Source: Bilophila wadsworthia ATCC 49260
GTDB lineage: Bacteria; Desulfobacterota; Desulfovibrionia; Desulfovibrionales; Desulfovibrionaceae
Direction of reading: 5' to 3'
DNA length: 33,730 nucleotides
Assembly (NCBI RefSeq): GCF_000701705.1
Contig: NZ_JNJP01000043.1
Location: 1 to 33,730, forward strand
This document shows positions 1 through 9,107 of the stretch, in pieces (positions within the stretch are counted from its first letter, which is position 1; each line of letters begins with the position of its first letter). Both the position numbers and the translations under genes were made by a program. The notes below the pieces were generated by a model. The model saw nothing but the letters and a program-made list of their open reading frames with translations. It did no database searches and was not told the origin of the DNA.

Positions 1-60
1 CTCCAAACCTCCCCCACCCCCTTCAAAGACTTTCCCCCTTATCGAATCCCTCTTTGCAGC
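1..60. repeat. Right arm of a dispersed palindromic repeat, cut by the window edge
   Basis: A C-rich arm is followed by CTTCAAAGACTTTC and then TTATCGAATCCC. The same order (C-rich arm, GACTTTC, TATCGAATCC) recurs at 33481-33520 and, decayed, at 10185-10240. The left arm would lie outside the window. The rest of the stretch to 187 shows no convincing gene. Confidence 0.6.
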
Positions 61-187
61 TTTCCCTGCGGCGGAACAGCTTGCCGCTTTTGGCTGATAG
101 GCAATGTCTTGAAAGTGGGGCCCTGAAAAAATCTGCTTCAGGAAATGCAGGAGAAGGGAAAGAGCGCGAGCCGTGCTGGTGGCATTG

Positions 188-217
188 AAAAAGGGAGGAA
201 ACATGTTCCCTCCCTTT
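188..217 (-). terminator. Intrinsic terminator of thiC
   Basis: Arms 190-198 (AAAGGGAGG) and 209-217 (CCTCCCTTT) form a 9-bp stem around the small palindrome AACATGTT, with one mismatch between them. Read on the minus strand the hairpin runs into a five-T tract, 60 nt past the thiC stop. Its purine/pyrimidine arms resemble the dispersed repeat family of this window. Confidence 0.7.
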
Positions 218-279
218 TCACAAAGGCTAAAGGACGTTCAGGAGAAGGCTTCAAAAAAAGACGCCCTCCCCCGGTGAAC

Positions 280-1563
280 TTACATTTGCTTGGCGTCCCG
301 AAGCATTTTCACTGCGCAGAAGTTGCCGCACATGGCGCACGCTTCCTCATGTTTGTGGGGTTCGCGGCGCTTGTCGAGGATAGCGGGGTCGATGGCGGCT
401 TCGCGCATGGCGGGCCAGTCAAGGGCCATGCGGGCCTTCGCCATCTTGGCTTCGCGGGCGAGCGCATGGGGGCGGCCAAGTGCCACTTCCCCGGCCTGCG
501 CGGCCACGCGGGAAGCCATGATGCCCTGCCGCACGTCGTCCATATCGGGCAGGGTCAGATGCTCGGCGGGCGTCAGGTAGCACAGGAAGTCGACGCCCAC
601 GCGTACGGCCATGGCTCCGCCGATGGCTCCGGCGATGTGGTCATACCCCGGCGAGGAGTCGATGGTCAGGGGTCCGAGCACGTAGAGCGGCGCGCCGTGG
701 GTCATCTTTTTGATGCTGATGATCTGCGCCTCGACTTCGTTCATAGGCACATGGCCGGGGCCTTCGATCATGCACTGCACGCCGTATTCGAGGCCGCGCT
801 TGGCAAGCGCGCCGAGGGTCATGACTTCTTCCCACTGGGCGGCGTCGCCCGCGTCGCATCCCGCGCCGGGGCGCAGGCCGTCGCCGAGCGACAGGGTCAC
901 GTTGTACTTGCGGGCCAGTTCGAGCAGGCGGTCATACCCTGTCAGCAGCGGGTTTTCCTTGTCGTTCTTGAGCATCCAGCGGGCGAGGATCGAACCGCCG
1001 CGCGACACGATGCCAAGGGCTCGCTCGCCGCGTGCGGCCCATTCGGCCCCGCGCCGGGTCAGGCCGCAATGCAGGGTCATGAAGTCCACGCCCTGCTCCG
1101 CCTGCATTTCGACTTCGGCGAACAGTTCTTCGGGATCGATGTCGGCGGGATCGCGATCCTTGTCGATGTAGCGCTGCGCCACCGAGTACAGCGGCACCGT
1201 GCCGAGTGGCAGCGGCGTGCGCGAGAGCATATCCTTGCGGATCGCCACGAGATCGCCAGCAATGGACAGATCCATGACGGTATCGGCTCCGGCCTCCTGT
1301 GCGACTTCAAGCTTGCGCATTTCGCAGCCGGGGTGATTCTGGAAAGGCGAGGTCCCGATGTTGGCGTTGACCTTCACCCGGCTCGGCTGCCCGACGAGAA
1401 TGGGCTTGACGTTGGCGTGATTGGGGTTGCCGAGCAGGACCATGGTCCCGGCTTCGATGGCCGAAGTGATGGCTTCCGGCGTCAATCCCTCGTACTCGGC
1501 CAGCGCGGGCAAATGCGCGGCGAGCAGGCCCTGAAGGGCCGCATTTTGAGTGATGATGGACAC
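280..1563 (-). CDS. thiC: Phosphomethylpyrimidine synthase ThiC
   Basis: ThiC is a radical-SAM enzyme that converts aminoimidazole ribotide (AIR) to HMP phosphate for the pyrimidine half of thiamine. The protein is 427 aa, the short form without the long N-terminal region of the E. coli enzyme. Family signatures seen include the GNPNHANVKP start region, KVNANIGTS, the IEGPGHVPMNE block and the C-terminal cluster-binding segment CAMCGNFC at residues 409-416. The cysteine spacing there is CX2CX3C, one residue shorter than the CX2CX4C of E. coli ThiC. The start is GTG, chosen because GAGGAG lies 6 nt upstream. The gene is divergent from the M16 peptidase gene across 268 nt. I found no convincing TPP riboswitch in that spacer, which is unusual for a thiC gene. 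Assignment is firm. Confidence 0.97.
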   Translation of the reverse strand: MSIITQNAALQGLLAAHLPALAEYEGLTPEAITSAIEAGTMVLLGNPNHANVKPILVGQPSRVKVNANIGTSPFQNHPGCEMRKLEVAQEAGADTVMDLSIAGDLVAIRKDMLSRTPLPLGTVPLYSVAQRYIDKDRDPADIDPEELFAEVEMQAEQGVDFMTLHCGLTRRGAEWAARGERALGIVSRGGSILARWMLKNDKENPLLTGYDRLLELARKYNVTLSLGDGLRPGAGCDAGDAAQWEEVMTLGALAKRGLEYGVQCMIEGPGHVPMNEVEAQIISIKKMTHGAPLYVLGPLTIDSSPGYDHIAGAIGGAMAVRVGVDFLCYLTPAEHLTLPDMDDVRQGIMASRVAAQAGEVALGRPHALAREAKMAKARMALDWPAMREAAIDPAILDKRREPHKHEEACAMCGNFCAVKMLRDAKQM

Positions 1564-1831
1564 TAAAGACTCCTCATTGAATTTGCCGGGGCAGAAGAGC
1601 TCTCCGGCAGCTAAGGGGTACGGCTTCCGCTACCCGGCCATTGTGCCGCAGGAAACCGAACTCCGCAAGCGTTCAACGCGTATGATAAATCATTCTGCGC
1701 TGGTGTGCGGCCTTGCCTTCTCAGGCGTCCGGCTTTACTTTTTGGAGAAATGCAAGCAATCCGGAACGCGCTGCGCCCCTCTGGGGCAAGCGCGGAGCGC
1801 CGTCCGCGGCGTGCCGGAAAGGAGTTTCCCC

Positions 1832-4516
1832 ATGCCTTCATTCTCAAAACTGCTGACAGGAGCCCTCATGAGCCTCTTCCTGGGAGTCGCGGCCGGGGCT
1901 GCGATCGCCGCCCCTTCGCCGTCATCCGGGGCTTCCGATATCGTCCCGGTCATCCCCGATCCGCTTTCCGGGAAAGAGGAGCAGGTCACTAAATTGCCCA
2001 ACGGTTTGTCCGTGCTCATCCTGAAGGATACCCGCTTCCCCCTCGTCTCCACCCGCCTCTACGTGCACGCCGGTTCCTCGTATGAAACGCCGGATGAGGC
2101 GGGCATCAGCCACGTGCTCGAACATATGGTGTTCAAGGGCACGGACAGCCGCCCCAAAAGCGCCATCAGCCAGGAAGTGGAATCCGCGGGCGGCTATCTG
2201 AACGCGGCCACGAGCTATGACTATACGGTATACATCACCGACATGCCCGACCGCCACTGGAAGCTCGGCATGGACGTAGTCCGCGACATGGCCTTCCACC
2301 CCACGCTCGATCCGCAGGAACTGGAATCCGAAAAGAACGTCATCGTCGCGGAACTCCAGCGCGGCGAGGACGATCCGGGCAGCCGGATGTTCAAAACCCT
2401 GTTGGCGGATACGCTGAAGGGCACCCCGTACGATCGCCCCATCATCGGCTATGAGAAGACCATCCGCGCCCTGACCACGCAAAACCTGCGCGATTATATC
2501 ACCAAGTACTACCAGCCGCAGAACATGCTGCTCGTGGTCGTGGGCAACGTCGATCCCGCCGAAGTGCTCGCCGAAGCGGAAAAAATGTTCGCGCCCTATA
2601 AGAATACCGCCCCGCTCAAGGAAGTCATGCCCTACGAGGCCGACCGCCTCCCCCTGCCGGGCAGCAAGCCCGCGCTGGTAGTACAGCCCGGCCCGTGGAA
2701 CAAAGTCTATCTGGCCGCGGCCCTGCCCGTCCCCGGTTCGTCGAGCTACCAGTCCGCCACGCTGGACGTGCTGGCCTATCTGCTCGGCGGCGACCGCACC
2801 AGCCTGTTCTACAAAACCTATAAATACGAACGCCAGCTTGTGGACAGCATCAGCGTCTCCAATGTGGGCTTCGAGCGCATCGGCGCGTTCGTGGTCACGG
2901 CGGAGCTTGACGCGGACAAGGTGGAGCCGTTCTGGACCTCGCTCACCAAGGATTTCGCCGCGCTGGACGCTTCAACGTTCACTCCGGAGCAATTGGAACG
3001 CGCCAAGCTGAACCTTGAAGACGATCTGTACCGCTCCAAGGAAACGCTGTCCGGCCTTGCCTCCAAGATCGGCTACTTCCAGTTCTTCATGGGCGGCGAT
3101 CAGGGCGAACGGAACGCCATTGAGGCGCTCCGCAACGTGGACAACGGTATGCTCAAGCAAGTGCTGGCGGCGTGGGTGCAGCCCGATCGCCTGACCACCG
3201 TGGTCCTGCCGCCCAAGGACGCCAAGATGCCGGACATGCAGGCCATCCTCGACAAGGAATGGAAGTCCGGGGCCAAGGCTTCCGCAGCGAAGACGGCGGA
3301 AGCCGGCAAGACCGAGGTCATCGATCTCGGCAAAGGCCGTACCGTGGTGCTCATCCCGGACAAGACCCTGCCCTACGTTTCCGCGAACCTGACCTATTCC
3401 GGCGGCGACGCGTTGCTGAAGCCTTCCGAACAGGGCCTCTCAGCGCTCGTCTCCAACGTGCTGACCAAGGGCACGGCGAAGCGCAGCGCTACCGAAATGC
3501 AGGCGTTCCTTGCCGATCGCGCGGCGGGGCTTGCGGCTTCGGCCGGGCGCAAGACCTTCTCCGTAAACCTCACCACGCCCGCCCGTTTCAACAAGGATCT
3601 GTTCGATCTGCTCGGCGAGGTGGTCACGGCCCCCGCGTTCAGCAAGGACGAAACCGCCCGCGGCATCAAGGATCAGCTCGCGGCCATCAAGTCCCGCGAA
3701 GACCAGCCCCTCGGGCTCGCCTTCAGGAAGCTGCCGCCCTTCCTCTTCCCCGGCAGCGTGTACGGCTACCTCCAGCTCGGAGAGCCGGAAAACGTGCAGA
3801 AATACGATGAGGCCCAGCTCCGCAGCTTCTGGAACCGCCAGAAGGCCCGCCCGTGGGTGCTCGCCGTGTCGGGCGATTTCGACCGCGATCAGATATTGGC
3901 GTTCGCCAAGAGCCTGCCCGCTCCCGATCAGAGGAAAGTGGACGTGCCCGTCCCCGCGTGGGGCACGAGGCCGGAACTCGACATCCCCATGCCGGGGCGC
4001 AATCAGGCCCACCTCATGCTGATCTTCAAGACCGCGCCCGATACCAGCCCGGATACGCCCGCGCTGGATCTGCTCGAAACGTCGCTCGGCGGCATGGGCG
4101 GCCCCCTTTTCCGTGATCTGCGCGACAAGCAGGGCCTCGGCTACACCGTGACCGCCTTCAACCGCCAGACCTCGGAAAACGGGTATATGGTCTTCTACAT
4201 CGGGACCGAACCCGGCAAAATGGCGCAGGCGGAAGAGGGATTCAAGCGGATCATCAATAACCTGCATCAAAATCTCCTGTCGGAAGAGGATGTTAACCGG
4301 GGCAAGAACCAGCTCGAAGGCGACTACTACCGGAACATGCAAAGCCTCGGCAGCCGTTCGGGCGAAGCCGCGGCCCTGACGATGGAAGGCTATCCGCTCT
4401 CCTTCACCAAGGATCAAATAGAAAAGAGTAAAAACGTAACTCCTGAACAACTCAGGGAAATCGTCAAAAAGTACCTGGATGTCGACTCGGCATACACGAT
4501 AAAAGTCTTGCCTTAA
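1832..4516 (+). CDS. Secreted M16 family zinc metallopeptidase, two-domain
   Basis: The product is 894 aa. It opens with a signal peptide: Lys6, then a hydrophobic stretch of about residues 7-26 ending AAGAAIAA, so it probably acts in the periplasm. The first M16 domain carries the inverted zinc motif HVLEH (His94, Glu97, His98) and, further on, the acidic segment ELESEKNVIVAE that supplies the third ligand. The second, non-catalytic M16 domain follows in the same chain from about residue 500 (TVVLIPDKTLPYVSANL), with the family's GGPLFRDLRDKQGLGY block near the C-terminus. Having both halves in one protein is like pitrilysin-type enzymes; in many bacteria the halves are separate genes. ATG 1832 was chosen over upstream in-frame starts because AAAGGAG lies 7 nt before it and the signal peptide begins there. 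The substrate cannot be told. Confidence 0.93.
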   Translation: MPSFSKLLTGALMSLFLGVAAGAAIAAPSPSSGASDIVPVIPDPLSGKEEQVTKLPNGLSVLILKDTRFPLVSTRLYVHAGSSYETPDEAGISHVLEHMVFKGTDSRPKSAISQEVESAGGYLNAATSYDYTVYITDMPDRHWKLGMDVVRDMAFHPTLDPQELESEKNVIVAELQRGEDDPGSRMFKTLLADTLKGTPYDRPIIGYEKTIRALTTQNLRDYITKYYQPQNMLLVVVGNVDPAEVLAEAEKMFAPYKNTAPLKEVMPYEADRLPLPGSKPALVVQPGPWNKVYLAAALPVPGSSSYQSATLDVLAYLLGGDRTSLFYKTYKYERQLVDSISVSNVGFERIGAFVVTAELDADKVEPFWTSLTKDFAALDASTFTPEQLERAKLNLEDDLYRSKETLSGLASKIGYFQFFMGGDQGERNAIEALRNVDNGMLKQVLAAWVQPDRLTTVVLPPKDAKMPDMQAILDKEWKSGAKASAAKTAEAGKTEVIDLGKGRTVVLIPDKTLPYVSANLTYSGGDALLKPSEQGLSALVSNVLTKGTAKRSATEMQAFLADRAAGLAASAGRKTFSVNLTTPARFNKDLFDLLGEVVTAPAFSKDETARGIKDQLAAIKSREDQPLGLAFRKLPPFLFPGSVYGYLQLGEPENVQKYDEAQLRSFWNRQKARPWVLAVSGDFDRDQILAFAKSLPAPDQRKVDVPVPAWGTRPELDIPMPGRNQAHLMLIFKTAPDTSPDTPALDLLETSLGGMGGPLFRDLRDKQGLGYTVTAFNRQTSENGYMVFYIGTEPGKMAQAEEGFKRIINNLHQNLLSEEDVNRGKNQLEGDYYRNMQSLGSRSGEAAALTMEGYPLSFTKDQIEKSKNVTPEQLREIVKKYLDVDSAYTIKVLP

Positions 4517-4535
4517 TTCTCAAAGCACCCTATAG

Positions 4536-4573
4536 ATTCGGTCGCGGGTTCGGAAACGGCCCCGCACCCGAAT
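4536..4573 (+). terminator. Stem-loop after the M16 peptidase gene
   Basis: ATTCGG (4536-4541) pairs with CCGAAT (4568-4573), and GCGGG (4544-4548) with CCCGC (4561-4565), separated by a small internal loop. There is no T-tract, so it may be an RNA-stabilising hairpin or a weak terminator rather than a classic intrinsic one. Confidence 0.35.
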
Positions 4574-4663
4574 CCGCTGGTCGGATTTGTGGGGTTGCCT
4601 AGATAACGGCAGACAGGCCAAAGCCCGTTTTCCGATTATTTTGCGGCAGGGACGTTTTTTTGC

Positions 4664-4690
4664 TTGCCAAACCCAAATGGATTGTGTAAG
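4664..4690 (+). promoter_or_regulatory. Possible promoter of the tRNA-tuf operon
   Basis: TTGCCA at 4664-4669 is a fair -35 box. TGTAAG at 4685-4690 is a weak -10 at a short 15-nt spacing. The segment lies just before the first tRNA, where the operon promoter is expected. The boxes are imperfect. Confidence 0.3.
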
Positions 4691-4704
4691 AGCTAGTCCC
4701 TGTT

Positions 4705-4780
4705 GCTGGTGTAGCTCAACTGGCAGAGCAGCTGATTTGTAATCAGCAGGTTGCGGGTTCGAGTCCCATCACCAGCTCCA
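4705..4780 (+). tRNA. tRNA-Thr (anticodon TGT)
   Basis: Acceptor arms GCTGGTG and CACCAGC enclose a complete 76-nt cloverleaf. The anticodon stem GCTGA/TCAGC presents the loop TTTGTAA, giving anticodon TGT. The T-loop is TTCGAGT, and CCA is encoded. It is first in the tRNA-tuf cluster, in the position of thrU in the E. coli tufB operon. Confidence 0.97.
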
Positions 4781-4798
4781 GCAAAAGCCATAAGGCTT

Positions 4799-4878
4799 CC
4801 GGTTCGCCGGTTGGAGCACAAGCGGAAGCGATTCCGCGCGCATCGACAAAAACAGATTGCAATGGCCCTGTTTTTGTC
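4799..4878 (+). other. Three stem-loops in the Thr-Tyr tRNA spacer
   Basis: Three hairpins lie in a row: CCGG-TTCG-CCGG (4799-4810); GCGGAA-GCGA-TTCCGC (4822-4837); and an 11-bp stem GACAAAAACAG (4845-4855) with CTGTTTTTGTC (4868-4878). The last has a T-rich 3' arm followed by TTCCT and could act as an attenuator, or all three may mark processing sites in the tRNA precursor. Confidence 0.5.
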
Positions 4879-4888
4879 TTCCTAAAGT

Positions 4889-4974
4889 GGAGGGGTTCCC
4901 GAGTGGCCAAAGGGAACAGACTGTAAATCTGTCGTCGTGAGACTTCGGAGGTTCAAATCCTCCCCCCTCCACCA
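4889..4974 (+). tRNA. tRNA-Tyr (anticodon GTA)
   Basis: Acceptor arms GGAGGGG and CCCCTCC, 86 nt in all with the long variable arm expected of a class II bacterial tRNA-Tyr. The anticodon stem ACAGA/TCTGT presents loop CTGTAAA, anticodon GTA. CCA is encoded. It matches tyrU in the E. coli tufB operon order. Confidence 0.97.
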
Positions 4975-5038
4975 GATGAAAAAAGCTGACACGGCTGTAG
5001 GAGACAGGTAAAAACTGTCAGGGGACTACGGCATACAG

Positions 5039-5114
5039 GCGGGAATAGCTCAATGGCTAGAGCATCAGCCTTCCAAGCTGAGGGTTGCGAGTTCGAGTCT
5101 CGTTTCCCGCTCCA
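5039..5114 (+). tRNA. tRNA-Gly (anticodon TCC)
   Basis: Acceptor arms GCGGGAA and TTCCCGC, anticodon stem TCAGC/GCTGA with loop CTTCCAA (anticodon TCC), T-loop TTCGAGT, encoded CCA. In E. coli a fourth tRNA (Thr-GGT) would follow before tuf. Here 158 nt of spacer lead to tuf with no tRNA in them. Confidence 0.97.
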
Positions 5115-5272
5115 CACCTGCCTCTTCCTCACCTCCCCCATTTCGCCGTGCCTAACGTATCGGGATGCCAGAGCGCTGCCAGATTGATGGCTAGTGATGG
5201 ATGGTCTTGTGACGCCACAGGCTCTGTCCCATAAAAATCCGTTATCTTCTGCAACCAAGAAGGGAGACCGTC

Positions 5273-6466
<1,194 letters not shown>

Positions 6467-6470
6467 AGCC

Positions 6471-6620
6471 ATGCGCGTCAACATCCTGCTCGCTTGCACC
6501 GAATGCAAGCGCCGCAATTACGCCACGGTCAAGAACAAGAAGAACACGACCGGTCGTGTCGAACTGAAAAAGTTCTGCCCCTGGTGCAGAACCCACACGG
6601 TTCACCGCGAAACCCGGTAG
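6471..6620 (+). CDS. rpmG: 50S ribosomal protein L33
   Basis: This 49-aa protein reads MRVNILLACTECKRRNYATV and continues with the typical KNKKNTTGRVELKKFCPWC core. It keeps both zinc-ribbon cysteine pairs (Cys9/Cys12 and Cys36/Cys39), so it is the zinc-binding form of L33, a large-subunit protein near the E site. It begins 4 nt after the tuf stop; GGAG at the end of tuf is 7 nt upstream of its ATG. The order tuf-rpmG-tRNA(Trp)-secE is common outside the Enterobacteria. Confidence 0.96.
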   Translation: MRVNILLACTECKRRNYATVKNKKNTTGRVELKKFCPWCRTHTVHRETR

Positions 6621-6635
6621 TGACTTCATAAACGC

Positions 6636-6712
6636 AGGGCAGTAGCTCTAACGGCTAGAGCGGCGGTCTCCAAAACCGCATGTTGGGGGTTCGAATCCCT
6701 CCTGCCCTGCCA
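6636..6712 (+). tRNA. tRNA-Trp (anticodon CCA)
   Basis: Acceptor arms AGGGCAG and CTGCCCT, anticodon stem GCGGT/ACCGC with loop CTCCAAA giving anticodon CCA, discriminator G and encoded CCA end. It lies 15 nt after rpmG and 24 nt before secE, so it must be excised from the protein-coding transcript. Confidence 0.97.
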
Positions 6713-6736
6713 TTTTCATTTCTGCAGGAACGTATC

Positions 6737-6979
6737 ATGACCAAGAAACCGACGACAGCACAAGAAGAAAAATCCGAAGGCATCGTTGCCAAGGCGAAAG
6801 CGTTCAGGAACTATCTTGAGCTGTCCAAGACTGAGCTTCGCAAGGTGACCTGGCCCACGGTCAAGGAAACCCGTACGACCAGTCTGGTGGTGTTGGCCTT
6901 CGTCGTTGTCATGGCGATCTTCCTCGGCGTTGTGGATCTCGGGCTCTCCAAACTCATCTCCTTCATTCTCGCTGCTTAA
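6737..6979 (+). CDS. secE: Preprotein translocase subunit SecE
   Basis: SecE is the essential small subunit that clamps SecY in the SecYEG channel. This is the short, single-span form of 80 aa. It has an amphipathic segment with the family signature ELRKVTWPT (about residues 33-41), followed by one membrane helix (TSLVVLAFVVVMAIFLGVVD). The ATG at 6737 is chosen because AGGAA lies just upstream and the upstream in-frame region is tRNA-Trp. Its stop codon TAA overlaps the first in-frame ATG of the nusG frame, so the two are translationally coupled or nearly so. Confidence 0.95.
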   Translation: MTKKPTTAQEEKSEGIVAKAKAFRNYLELSKTELRKVTWPTVKETRTTSLVVLAFVVVMAIFLGVVDLGLSKLISFILAA

Positions 6980-6990
6980 TGGAGAAGCCC

Positions 6991-7680
6991 ATGATCGAAG
7001 AAAACAATGCGTCCTCAGGGGCGGTCGAATCATCTGCCCAACAGTCCCAAGCAGAAGCAAAACCCGCGCAGTCAGAATTGACTGCGCAGGACATTTTGGC
7101 GGCGTCCACAGTTCAGACCGAGTTGAGCGCGGGGAACCAGGATACCGGGAAATCCCGCTGGTACATCGTGCACACCTACTCCGGCTTTGAACAGCGCGTA
7201 GAGGCCACCATCAAGGAAATGATGCGCAACGCCCAGGACAACGGCCTCATCCATGAGGTTGTGGTTCCGACCGAAAAGGTCATCGAACTGGGCAAAGGCG
7301 GTGCCAAGCGTACCACCACGCGTAAGTTTTATCCCGGTTACATCATGCTCCGCATGACCATGACCGATTTTTCATGGCACCTCGTGCAGAGCATTCCCAA
7401 GGTGACGGGATTTGTGGGCGGCAAAAACCGTCCCGCTCCCATGAAGGACGAGGAAGCGGCCCGCATCCTTTCCCTCATGGAAACCCGCCAGGAACAACCC
7501 CGTCCCAAGTTCAGCTTCGAGCGGGGCGACGACGTGCGCGTCATCGACGGGCCTTTCGGCGGCTTCAACGGCGTTGTTGAAGACGTGAACTACGACAAGG
7601 GCAAGCTTCGGGTGTCCGTGTCCATCTTCGGCAGACAGACTCCCGTGGAACTGGATTTCATCCAGGTCTCCAAGGGATAA
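6991..7680 (+). CDS. nusG: Transcription termination/antitermination factor NusG
   Basis: NusG binds RNA polymerase and links it to Rho and the ribosome. The NGN domain begins at about residue 57 (WYIVHTYSGFEQRVE) and contains KFYPGYIMLRM. The C-terminal KOW domain is clear (GDDVRVIDGPFGGFNGVVEDV), ending TPVELDFIQVSKG. In front of the NGN lies an unusual 55-residue leader rich in Ala, Gln, Glu and Ser; a core NusG has about 180 residues and this one has 229. ATG 6991 is preferred because GGAG lies 6 nt before it. ATG 6979, which overlaps the secE stop, would add only four residues (MEKP) and has no ribosome-binding site. Confidence 0.95.
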   Translation: MIEENNASSGAVESSAQQSQAEAKPAQSELTAQDILAASTVQTELSAGNQDTGKSRWYIVHTYSGFEQRVEATIKEMMRNAQDNGLIHEVVVPTEKVIELGKGGAKRTTTRKFYPGYIMLRMTMTDFSWHLVQSIPKVTGFVGGKNRPAPMKDEEAARILSLMETRQEQPRPKFSFERGDDVRVIDGPFGGFNGVVEDVNYDKGKLRVSVSIFGRQTPVELDFIQVSKG

Positions 7681-7734
7681 CGATTGCTTGCAGTCTGCGG
7701 CCCCATGTGCCGTATTAATAGAGGTTGAAAGACA

Positions 7735-8157
7735 ATGGCCAAGAAAGAAGTTGCCAAAATCAAGTTGCAGATTCCCGCTGGCGCTGCGAACCCTTCGCCG
7801 CCGGTAGGTCCCGCCCTCGGTCAGCACGGCCTGAACATCATGCAGTTCTGCAAGGAGTTCAACGCCCGCACCATGGAACAGAAGGGCATGATCATTCCCG
7901 TGGTCATCACCGCTTATGCTGACCGTTCCTTCACCTTTATCACCAAGACCCCGCCGGCCGCCGTGCTGGTAATGAAGGCGGCCAAGGTGGAAAAGGGTTC
8001 GGGCGAACCCAACCGTACCAAGGTGGGCAGCATCACGATGCAGCAGGTTGAAGAGATCGCCAAGCTGAAGCTCCCCGATCTCAACGCCAACGGCATGGAA
8101 GCCGCCGTCAAGTCCATCATGGGTACCGCCCGCAGCATGGGCATCGAGATCAAGTAA
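7735..8157 (+). CDS. rplK: 50S ribosomal protein L11
   Basis: L11 (140 aa, normal length) binds 23S rRNA at the GTPase-associated centre. The N-terminal domain shows the proline-rich hinge PAGAANPSPPVGPALGQHG, and the C-terminal rRNA-binding domain ends with the family's GTARSMGIEI. It is 54 nt after nusG and 90 nt before rplA, in the conserved order secE-nusG-rplK-rplA. In E. coli, L1 represses this pair through the mRNA leader; I could not identify that site here. Confidence 0.98.
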   Translation: MAKKEVAKIKLQIPAGAANPSPPVGPALGQHGLNIMQFCKEFNARTMEQKGMIIPVVITAYADRSFTFITKTPPAAVLVMKAAKVEKGSGEPNRTKVGSITMQQVEEIAKLKLPDLNANGMEAAVKSIMGTARSMGIEIK

Positions 8158-8247
8158 GGATCTCCACCGCGTCAGTCGTACTGCCCTTCCTTGCATCAAG
8201 GATTCGGCAGGAGATGTTGGAAGACCAGCTTTTGAAAGGATAGAGCA

Positions 8248-8952
8248 ATGCCCTTCGGGAAAAAATATCGTAAGGCGGTAGAAGGCCTCGACCTCTCCCA
8301 GCGCTTCTCTGTAGAAGAAGCCGTGGAGAAGTCCCTCGGTGCCTCTTTCGCCAAGTTTGACGAAACTGTGGACGTGGCCATCGGCCTCGGCGTTGACCCC
8401 AAATATTCCGACCAGATGGTCCGTGGCGCCGTCTCCCTGCCTCATGGCCTGGGCAAGACCGTTCGCGTGGCCGTGTTCTGTAAGGGCGAAAAGGAAGCCG
8501 AAGCTCGCGCTGCCGGCGCCGACATCGCCGGTGCGGAAGAGCTCGTCGCGAAGATCAAGGAAGGCTGGCTGGAATTCGACGCCGCCGTCGCCACTCCCGA
8601 TGTCATGGCCCTCGTCGGCCAGGTCGGTCGTGTGCTCGGCCCCCGCGGTTTGATGCCCAATGCCAAGACCGGCACTGTGACCTTCGACGTCGCCACTGCC
8701 GTTAAGGAACTCAAGGCCGGGCGTGTCGACTTCAAGGTCGACAAGGCTGGCGTGCTCCACGCCCCCCTCGGCAAGGTTTCCTTCGGTCCCGAAAAGATCC
8801 TTGGCAATCTCAAGGCTCTCGTCGAGACCGTGAACCGCCTGAAGCCTTCCGCGGCCAAGGGCACCTATATGAAGAACATGGCTGTCTCCACCACGATGGG
8901 CCCCGGCTTTAAGGTGGACATGACCTTGATCAAAAAGTTCATCGAAGGCTAA
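8248..8952 (+). CDS. rplA: 50S ribosomal protein L1
   Basis: L1 (234 aa) forms the mobile L1 stalk and is the usual feedback repressor of the rplK-rplA mRNA. Recognisable blocks are KYRKAVEGLD at the start, VRGAVSLPHGLGKTVRVAVF, the rRNA-binding GRVLGPRGLMPNAKTGTV and the ending KGTYMKNMAVSTTMGPG. GAAAGGA lies 7 nt before the ATG. A perfect terminator-like hairpin follows 13 nt after the stop. Confidence 0.98.
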   Translation: MPFGKKYRKAVEGLDLSQRFSVEEAVEKSLGASFAKFDETVDVAIGLGVDPKYSDQMVRGAVSLPHGLGKTVRVAVFCKGEKEAEARAAGADIAGAEELVAKIKEGWLEFDAAVATPDVMALVGQVGRVLGPRGLMPNAKTGTVTFDVATAVKELKAGRVDFKVDKAGVLHAPLGKVSFGPEKILGNLKALVETVNRLKPSAAKGTYMKNMAVSTTMGPGFKVDMTLIKKFIEG

Positions 8953-8965
8953 CCCCTTTGAGAAC

Positions 8966-8991
8966 AAAAACGGTCCGCTAGGACCGTTTTT
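8966..8991 (+). terminator. Intrinsic terminator or attenuator between rplA and rplJ
   Basis: A perfect 11-bp stem: AAAAACGGTCC (8966-8976), loop GCTA, GGACCGTTTTT (8981-8991). The T-run lies in the 3' arm. It would end or thin transcription from the upstream genes before the L10 leader. Confidence 0.8.
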
Positions 8992-9013
8992 GGCAATGGA
9001 TTGGGAATTCGAG

Positions 9014-9060
9014 TCGAAGACGGCAGGCGGGGAAACCCTCAATCATGCCTGCTCAGACGC
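9014..9060 (+). promoter_or_regulatory. Candidate L10 leader (rplJL autoregulation)
   Basis: GCAGGC (9023-9028) pairs with GCCTGC (9047-9052). Within it is a small GGG-GAAA-CCC hairpin and an unpaired TCAATCAT on the 3' side. This resembles the bent stem of known L10 leaders, where the L10-L12 complex binds to repress rplJL. The position, about 85 nt before rplJ, fits. The match was made by eye, without a covariance model. Confidence 0.55.
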
Positions 9061-9084
9061 TTTCTTTGGCTCGGCTTTCCACTG

Positions 9085-9107
9085 CGAAGATTTTGAACGA
9101 ATCTTCG
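9085..9107 (+). other. Stem-loop just upstream of the rplJ ribosome-binding site
   Basis: CGAAGATT (9085-9092) and AATCTTCG (9100-9107) form a perfect 8-bp stem with a 7-nt loop, 16 nt before AAGGAG. There is no T-tract. It may belong to the L10-responsive leader fold or be a processing site. Confidence 0.5.

Noticed and set aside
145..1566. 473-codon open frame antisense to thiC
   Set aside because: It mirrors thiC in a GC-rich frame, has no family resemblance, and thiC is certain on the other strand.
1564..1831. Possible TPP riboswitch upstream of thiC (GCCTGAGAAGGC followed by ACACCAGCGCAGAA on the minus strand)
   Set aside because: The CTGAGA and CCAGCG pieces are there, but the stretch between them is too short and lacks the ACCTGATCTGG-type strand, and the closing P1 stem could not be formed. 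Treated as chance resemblance.
5115..5272. Search for a fourth tRNA (Thr-GGT) before tuf
   Set aside because: No cloverleaf or acceptor/T-arm pair could be found in the spacer.
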